A program made the translations under genes and the position numbers. From NCBI GenBank assembly GCA_016182605.1, contig JACPGE010000097.1:57461-121460 (forward strand): a stretch of DNA of 64,000 nucleotides, given 5' to 3'. Below are positions 58,754 to 64,000 of the stretch, piece after piece (position 1 is the stretch's first letter; each line of letters begins with the position of its first letter). The notes below the pieces were generated by a model. It was not told where the DNA came from and ran no database searches. It saw only the letters and a program-made list of their open reading frames with translations. The stretch is from Candidatus Hydrogenedentota bacterium. Lineage in GTDB: Bacteria; Hydrogenedentota; Hydrogenedentia; Hydrogenedentales; JAEUWI01.

Positions 58754-61573
58754 CTAATCCAGGTGTTCCGCGAGCAATTCGGCCATGTGTTTCGGGTGGA
58801 CGTCGGTGAGGTGGTCGAGCTGGTGCCGGCAACTGGTGCCGGACGCCACGATGCAGGTTCCGGGCGCCTGGGCGTTCACCTGCGCCACCAAGGGTTCCGC
58901 CACTTTCAGCGAGAGTTCGTATTTCGAGGCCTGTTGGCCGAAGGCGCCGGCCATGCCACAGCAGCCGGTCTTCAGCATGGTGGCCTTGTTGCCGGGAATG
59001 CGCTCCGCCAGCCAGGTCATGATGCTCGTATTGGTCAGTGCCTTCGCGTGGCAGTGCCCGTGAATGGCTGTCGGATGCTGCGATGGCTTGAAGGTCAGCG
59101 CGTCTGGCTCGCGCTTGAGCAGATCGCCGATGAAGTGTTCGAAGAGGTGGCTGCGGGGCGCGAGGTTGTCTGCGCCGTCTACGCTCAGTTCGCGGTAGTC
59201 TTCCTTGAACATGGAGTAGCAGGAGGGCTCCAGGAAAACGATGGGCAGATCGCTGTTCGCAAAGCGCACTGCGTTATGTGATGCCATGCGGTGCGCCACG
59301 TCGAGCCGGCCCGTGCTGAAGGCCGGCCGGCCACAGCAAGCGCGGCCCCGGGGCAGCACCACCTGATAGCCTGCGGTTTCCAGCACGGCCACGGCGGCCT
59401 TGCCAATATTGGGTTCATTGTGCCGCACGAAGCAGTCGTCCCACAGGATCACGCGGCCGCGTTTGGGCCGGCCCATCTTGGAGGTGCGTTTGTGGAACCA
59501 GTGGTCAAAACGTTCCAGCGCATAGGGGGGGAATGGCCGCTGGGCCGTGAAGCCCGCAGTGCGTTCCAGAAGATTCTTCACCCAGCCCATTTTCATCAGG
59601 GCGTTGGCCATGCGCGGTGCATAGGAGGCTAGTTCATTGAGAATGTCCACGCGGCTGATCATGGTGGCGCCGAGAGGCGCCCCGTGGGCCCGGAGTTTTG
59701 CGAAGAGCAGTTCCGCCTTGAGCAGCGCCATGTTCACGTTGGAGGGGCACTCGGTGGTGCACGCCTTGCACGAGAGGCAGTTGCTCAGGGCCTGGTTCAA
59801 CGATTCGGAGAGCAGGGGATCCTGATCGGCGTCGAGCCGGCCCTCCAGCACGGCGCGAATGGCGTTGCTGCGCCCGCGCGTGGCCATGAGATCTTCGCCG
59901 GTGGCCACGTAGGTGGGGCACATGGTGGGCGCGTCTTTGCGGCAACCGCCGCAGCCGTTGCACTGTTCGAGGTTGCCCACGAAGGAGTGGTCTTTGGCCG
60001 CGAAGGCCAGCACGGGCTCGAAGGGCAATGGAATCGCCGCGCCCGCGCCCTGGCGCAGGTGGGTGTCGAAGCGGTAGGGCGAGTCCGGGAAGATCTTGCC
60101 CGGATTCATGAGGCCTTTGGGATCGAGTTCTGTCTTGATGGCGCGCATCAGGTCGAGCAATTCGGGGCCGATATGTTCGGCCATGAACTCGGTGCGCGCA
60201 ATGCCGACGCCGTGTTCCGCGGCGAGGGAGCCTTTGAACTGTTTCGTGAGCGCGGAGACCCCTTCGCCGAGCTGACGGAATTTCTTGATGTCCTCCACGC
60301 AATGCATGTCGACGACGGGGCGCACGTGGAGCAGACCGGAGGCCGCGTGGCCGTAGTAGGAACCCCGGAGCCCGAGCGAGGAGAGGAGGGATTCCAGACC
60401 GGCGACGTAGCCGGGGAGCTTGTCGGGCGGCACGGCGACGTCTTCAATGCCGGCGGTGGGCTTGGCGGAGCCTTTGCAGCCGGTGAGCAAGGAGAGCCCG
60501 GATTTGCGCAGGTTCATCACGTGGCCGAGTTCCGTATCGTCCCGGCAGAGTTTTTTGCGTACGCCCAGACTCTTTTTCTCGAGCGCCGCGAGTTTTTCGT
60601 CGACATCAGAATAGAATTCCACCATGAGGATGGACTTGCAGGGCTTATCGTCCAGTTCCAGGTAATCGCGCGCGGCTTTGAAGGCCAGTTGTCCCCGGGT
60701 TTGATCGAAGAGCACGTCGTCGATGTGTTCGATGGCGCCCGGCACGAGGTCGAGGAGGTCAACCGTGGCGGTCATGGCTTCGGCCACGGAGTCGAAGAAA
60801 ATGAGGCCCATGCCCTTTTCTTGGGGGATGGGCACGAGGTTGAGCTTGGCGGAGAAGATGACGCCGAGGGTGCCCTCGCTGCCGCCGAAAATTTTTACGT
60901 AGTCGCCGTTGCCGCGCAAGAACCGGTCCACGCCGTAACCGGGCCAGCGCTTGATGATGCCGCTGTGGAAACGTTCCTGTATGAGGGCCTCCTGCGCCTT
61001 GATTTTGCCGCCGATGCGTTCGAAGAGGGCGCGGGAACCGTTCAGGTTGGGACCCACGTTGTGGACGGTGCCGTCGGGCAGCACGAGTTCCACTTCCAGA
61101 ACGTGATCGATGGTCACGCCATAAAGGGGAACGCGCGCGCCGGAGGAATTGTTGCCGATCATGCCGCCAATGGTGGCGCGGGAACTCGTGGCGACGTCCG
61201 GGCCAAACATGAGACCGTGTGGTTTCAAGAAATCGTTGAGCTGATCGAGCACGACCCCCGCCTGGACGCGCACCGTGCACGCCTCGACATCCAGATCGGT
61301 GATGGCGCGGTTGTAGCGCGAGTAATCCATGATGAGGCCCTCGCCGATGGCCCCTCCCGCGAGTCCGGTCCCGGCGCCGCGCGGCACGAGGGAAATATTT
61401 TCTCCGGCCGCGGCAGCCATGACTTGGGCAGCCTCCTGCGCGCTCCTGGGGAAGGCCACGCCCAGCGGGCGCACCTGATAGATGGAGGCGTCGGTAGCGA
61501 AGAGTTCGCGGGTGAGGGGGTCATGGCGCAAGTCGCAGGGGGTTGCGCGCGCCAATTGTTCGAGAGGGCTCAT
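58754..61573 (-). CDS. FAD-linked oxidase fused to Fe-S/CCG domains (D-lactate dehydrogenase type)
   Basis: About 939 residues from the ATG at 61573 (MSPLEQLARATPCDLRHD). An ATG 11 codons earlier is possible and neither has a strong ribosome site. The N-terminal half is an FAD-binding PCMH oxidase (SLVPRGAGTGLAGGAIGEGL, GGMIGNNSSGAR, AAEHGVGIARTEFM). Then come two [4Fe-4S] sites (CNGCGGCRKDAPTMCP, CLSCKACTTECP) and two CCG domains (GRACCGRPAFSTG, KTGCCGMAGAFG). Enzymes of this build oxidise D-lactate or other 2-hydroxy acids and feed electrons to the membrane. Leads a leftward unit with the phosphatase-family and LolA-like genes. Confidence 0.92.
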   Translation of the reverse strand: MSPLEQLARATPCDLRHDPLTRELFATDASIYQVRPLGVAFPRSAQEAAQVMAAAAGENISLVPRGAGTGLAGGAIGEGLIMDYSRYNRAITDLDVEACTVRVQAGVVLDQLNDFLKPHGLMFGPDVATSSRATIGGMIGNNSSGARVPLYGVTIDHVLEVELVLPDGTVHNVGPNLNGSRALFERIGGKIKAQEALIQERFHSGIIKRWPGYGVDRFLRGNGDYVKIFGGSEGTLGVIFSAKLNLVPIPQEKGMGLIFFDSVAEAMTATVDLLDLVPGAIEHIDDVLFDQTRGQLAFKAARDYLELDDKPCKSILMVEFYSDVDEKLAALEKKSLGVRKKLCRDDTELGHVMNLRKSGLSLLTGCKGSAKPTAGIEDVAVPPDKLPGYVAGLESLLSSLGLRGSYYGHAASGLLHVRPVVDMHCVEDIKKFRQLGEGVSALTKQFKGSLAAEHGVGIARTEFMAEHIGPELLDLMRAIKTELDPKGLMNPGKIFPDSPYRFDTHLRQGAGAAIPLPFEPVLAFAAKDHSFVGNLEQCNGCGGCRKDAPTMCPTYVATGEDLMATRGRSNAIRAVLEGRLDADQDPLLSESLNQALSNCLSCKACTTECPSNVNMALLKAELLFAKLRAHGAPLGATMISRVDILNELASYAPRMANALMKMGWVKNLLERTAGFTAQRPFPPYALERFDHWFHKRTSKMGRPKRGRVILWDDCFVRHNEPNIGKAAVAVLETAGYQVVLPRGRACCGRPAFSTGRLDVAHRMASHNAVRFANSDLPIVFLEPSCYSMFKEDYRELSVDGADNLAPRSHLFEHFIGDLLKREPDALTFKPSQHPTAIHGHCHAKALTNTSIMTWLAERIPGNKATMLKTGCCGMAGAFGQQASKYELSLKVAEPLVAQVNAQAPGTCIVASGTSCRHQLDHLTDVHPKHMAELLAEHLD

Positions 61574-61759
61574 GGGATACTCACTGTGGATTGCCGGGGA
61601 TGCCATAAAAACCCCGCCATTGTAGCGTAACGGACAATGGCGGGTATAGATCGACACGTTGTATTGCAGTCATCCCCGTCCTGGGCGGGAAGCCGGAGAG
61701 CGCGCTTGCGTCTACAGCCGCATGGTGCATTGCGCCGCGCCGATCGGTATCCTAGCGCC

Positions 61760-63277
61760 ATGCTCGGCACCCCCTCACCATTGGAACCCCTGACGCAGGG
61801 CCAGCGCATCGCCCTGGCGGCTGTGCTGCTCCTGGGGCTGGTGCTGCGGCTCTATGGCATCCACGAGGAGTCGGCCTGGGGCGACGAGGCCCTCACCACC
61901 TGGTGCTATCCCGCGGAATCTTTTGCCTCGTGTATGGAATGCGTCTTCGGCGAGGACGACCGCCTGAAGATCGCTCCGGTCTACTATCTGGTCCAATGGG
62001 CCTGGTCCGTCGTGGCAGGCGGCTCGCTCCTGGCCCTGCGCATGCTCTCGGTCTGCTCGGGACTGGCCACGCTGCTGCTCGTCTTTCACCTGGGCCGGCG
62101 CCTCTTCTCGGTGCAGGCGGGGCTCTGGGCCGCCCTCTTGCAGGCCCTCTCCCTGTATATGATTTACTTCGATCAGGAGGTGCGCTTTTATGCCTTCATG
62201 CTCTTCCTCAGTGCGGCTTCCTGCGCCCTCTTCATCGATCTGGAGCGCCGTACGTGGAAGGGCTGGATCCTCTACCTCGCCCTCAACACTGCCATTCTCT
62301 TCACCCACTCCTTCGCGGTCTTTCTCTTTATGGCCCAGGGCATTGCCCTGCTGATTACCCACGAACGCAAGGTGCGGCTCTGGTTCGGCTGGGGCGTGGC
62401 GCACGTGGCCATTGCCCTGCTGCTCGTGGGCTGGGTCGCCTGGCTCCACTACGATTTTGACGCCCAAAGCGAGGCCTACAGCGACCGTCCCGCAGGCTAC
62501 CGGGAGTTTGCCATGGGTCTGCTGCAATATGCGGGCGGACGCCCTACCAACGAAGACCCGGCGCCGTACATGATCACCGGGATCAGCTTCGACCGCATGC
62601 ACGCCCTGATCGTCTTCCTGCTGATGGGTTTCGGGCTGGCCGCGGCGGGCGCACGGTACTACGCCACACCTGCGTCAGCTTCGGCGGCGCGCCTGTGGAA
62701 GAACATGCTGCAAGTGTGGTGCTGGTTTCTCGTGCCCTATGTGGGCCTCTACGTGCTCGCCATGGTCTGGAAACCGTGCTTCTTCCCCCGCTATATCCTC
62801 TATGCCGTACTGCCCTTTCCCCTCCTTACGGGCGCGGCCTTCACCCTGCTGCCGCGGCATGGGGTGTTTCGGAGCGCCCTGGCCGGCGTGCTCCTCGGCA
62901 CGCTCCTCTACCAGAACTTCGCCCTGACCCGGCCCTTCCGCGCCGGCTACCAGGGCATGGCCCGGCTCGTCGCGCAGGATGCCCCCGCCACCACCACGGT
63001 GATTGGCCTGAAGACCTACAACTTCGTGGCCACCCGCTACGCCTGTGCGCCCGGGGGCTACCGGGTCCTCGAGTTTCAGGGTTTTCAGGAGATGATCGAC
63101 GCCATTCCCCCGGAGATCGGGCAGGGAAAGGTGGTGTGGGTCGTCTTCGATCGCTGGTCCAAGTTTGCCGAGTTTGAGGCCGCCTGCACCGCCCGCCAAC
63201 TCCACTTTGAGGACTACCACACCGGCGGCATGCCCCGCCTCACCGTCTACCGCGTGTGGGACGGGCCCGCGGCCTGA
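61760..63277 (+). CDS. Integral membrane glycosyltransferase (GT-C, PMT/ArnT type)
   Basis: 505 residues from the ATG at 61760; the upstream extension of the frame lacks signal. Around ten membrane helices (AAVLLLGLVLRLYGIHEES, LNTAILFTHSFAVFLFMAQG, ALIVFLLMGFGLAAAG). The first periplasmic loop holds the catalytic acidic pair in SAWGDEALTTW, the GT-C hallmark. A soluble C-terminal part follows (TTVIGLKTYNFVATRYACAPGG). It transfers a sugar from a polyprenyl phosphate carrier to a lipid or protein outside the membrane. Divergent from the FAD oxidase. Confidence 0.88.
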   Translation: MLGTPSPLEPLTQGQRIALAAVLLLGLVLRLYGIHEESAWGDEALTTWCYPAESFASCMECVFGEDDRLKIAPVYYLVQWAWSVVAGGSLLALRMLSVCSGLATLLLVFHLGRRLFSVQAGLWAALLQALSLYMIYFDQEVRFYAFMLFLSAASCALFIDLERRTWKGWILYLALNTAILFTHSFAVFLFMAQGIALLITHERKVRLWFGWGVAHVAIALLLVGWVAWLHYDFDAQSEAYSDRPAGYREFAMGLLQYAGGRPTNEDPAPYMITGISFDRMHALIVFLLMGFGLAAAGARYYATPASASAARLWKNMLQVWCWFLVPYVGLYVLAMVWKPCFFPRYILYAVLPFPLLTGAAFTLLPRHGVFRSALAGVLLGTLLYQNFALTRPFRAGYQGMARLVAQDAPATTTVIGLKTYNFVATRYACAPGGYRVLEFQGFQEMIDAIPPEIGQGKVVWVVFDRWSKFAEFEAACTARQLHFEDYHTGGMPRLTVYRVWDGPAA

Positions 63278-63351
63278 GCGGGGTGTGTTCGTGACCGTGT
63301 TTGGGCGCACGTCCGCGGGGCCTGCAGAGGGGTGGGGATCGCCTCGGGTTC

Positions 63352-63915
63352 CTACTCCGGCAAGAATCCGTCGTTGCCCTCGCCATCGATGTTGCGGATG
63401 AAAAGGACTTCGCCGGAGCTGGATATGCGCGCCACAATCACGTCGTGGTAGTTCTCTCCAACAACTTGGTACACCGTGCGCGCCACGAGGAGGTCCCCAT
63501 TCTCCGTTTCAGCAAAAACGGTGTGCTCTGTGGGGAATTCGAATTGCCCGTCTTGCGGGAGCAACGTCAGGTCTTGCCAGAGTACGTTGAAATCGGCGTC
63601 CATCCGCGCAAGGGTGAATTGTGGTCCCGAAATAACGAAGTCGCCGTTCCTGGTGGCAAAGAGCGTGTCGGCCCCTAAAAAGAGCGGGTGACTCCGAAAT
63701 GCGACGACATTCCCATTCCCATCGATCTCAATCAGTTCGGGGTCGTCCTCAAGCAGCGCGCCTTCCTGCTCCAGAAGCACCGGGAATGCCATTCTATTGA
63801 ACAACCCGATATTTCCATTGGGAAAAGTGAACAGGTTAAAAAACAGAGGATCAAATAAATAACTCGTGAGTACCGTATACGCGGCTGTGTGAATTAGTTC
63901 TGGTTCATGCTGCAA
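63352..63915 (-). CDS. Uncharacterised beta-rich protein, start uncertain
   Basis: Up to 187 residues. The only start in frame is a TTG at 63915 inside the preceding gene, with AGGAAGG so close that it is doubtful. The text has repeated short strands around DGNGNVVAF, TRNGDFVISG, MDADFNVLWQ and SSSGEVLFIRNIDGEG, resembling beta-propeller blades. No signal peptide is visible, so it may be the 3' part of a larger gene broken upstream. Base composition is lower in GC than the neighbourhood. Confidence 0.5.
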   Translation of the reverse strand: MQHEPELIHTAAYTVLTSYLFDPLFFNLFTFPNGNIGLFNRMAFPVLLEQEGALLEDDPELIEIDGNGNVVAFRSHPLFLGADTLFATRNGDFVISGPQFTLARMDADFNVLWQDLTLLPQDGQFEFPTEHTVFAETENGDLLVARTVYQVVGENYHDVIVARISSSGEVLFIRNIDGEGNDGFLPE

Positions 63916-64000
63916 GCCTTCCTGCCTTGGCGTTGGATAGGTCGAGTTTTTGCCGGATGAATTTCACGAGGTCCGGGGCCGTGGCGTCATCGGCGAGAAA
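63905..64000 (-). CDS. C-terminal end of a gene entering from the right edge
   Basis: The last 31 codons of a leftward gene, ending LDLSNAKAGRLAA then TGA at 63907-63905. The text (DDATAPDLVKFIRQKLDL) is helical and coding-like, but too short to identify. It overlaps the start region of the next ORF. Confidence 0.5.
   Translation of the reverse strand, partial: FLADDATAPDLVKFIRQKLDLSNAKAGRLAA

Noticed and set aside
59684..61630. 648-codon plus-strand frame opposite the FAD oxidase
   Set aside because: It mirrors a clearly real gene with haem/FAD/Fe-S motifs on the other strand; long antisense frames are expected at this GC content and its text has no recognisable domain.

Overview
The window is a high-GC chromosomal segment of a Gram-negative-type bacterium. 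Planctomycete-type cytochrome domains (PSCyt1/DUF1549), an alginate-export-type beta-barrel and a MoxR/DUF58/von Willebrand cluster point to the PVC superphylum or a neighbouring candidate lineage such as Hydrogenedentota. That placement is inference from gene content. The only clear foreign block is a lower-GC restriction-modification (R-M) module at about 43.2-45.4 kb.

Layout. 0-2.6 kb (minus): two planctomycete-type c-type cytochrome proteins, one with a duplicated seven-cysteine tail. 3.1-5.5 kb (plus): a NarX-like sensor kinase and its LuxR-type regulator. 5.5-10 kb (minus): an RND efflux pair behind a sigma-54 promoter. 10.4-13.3 kb: a Tat-exported TIM-barrel protein, inorganic pyrophosphatase, an HTH-REC regulator and tRNA-Phe/tRNA-Thr. 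13.7-18.8 kb (plus): the glycine cleavage operon gcvT-gcvH-gcvPA-gcvPB with a lipoate ligase. 18.8-31.4 kb (plus): a tightly coupled cell-envelope operon holding an amidase, a GerMN protein, MurI, a divergent deacetylase, TsaD, a GH3 protein that has lost its catalytic residues, a parvulin and an M23 protein. 31.4-33 kb (minus): the beta-barrel gene.

33-42.7 kb is an assimilatory nitrate/nitrite island. On the minus strand lie a nitrate/nitrite transporter, a nitrate reductase fused to its own NAD(P)H/FAD/[2Fe-2S] module, and a sulfite-reductase-like/rubredoxin gene broken by an in-frame TAG. Divergently on the plus strand lies a NirB-NirD fusion. Each direction has its own sigma-54 -24/-12 element. 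43-45.4 kb holds an XcyI/Cfr9I-like type II R-M pair. It sits between two ~226-bp direct repeats, both derived from the 3' end of the adjacent von Willebrand gene: one copy is intact within that gene, the other is a cut-off remnant beyond the R-M genes. This resembles insertion with long target duplication. 45.5-53.3 kb (minus): a five-gene MoxR / DUF58 / BatA-like / vWA / coiled-coil membrane operon.

53.4-53.8 kb carries a compact stand-alone unit: a near-perfect sigma-54 promoter, a strong ribosome binding site, a 66-codon ORF of unknown function and an intrinsic terminator. 54-64 kb: an esterase, a HEAT-like protein, a pentapeptide-repeat protein, a metallo-beta-lactamase-fold hydrolase, a LolA-like protein, an endonuclease/exonuclease/phosphatase-family protein, a large FAD/Fe-S D-lactate-dehydrogenase-type oxidase, a membrane glycosyltransferase and two incomplete or uncertain genes at the edge.

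The most notable items are the R-M island with its long repeats, the sigma-54 regulon seen at four or five sites, the stop-interrupted rubredoxin gene, the catalytically dead GH3 protein, and the duplicated cysteine-rich module.
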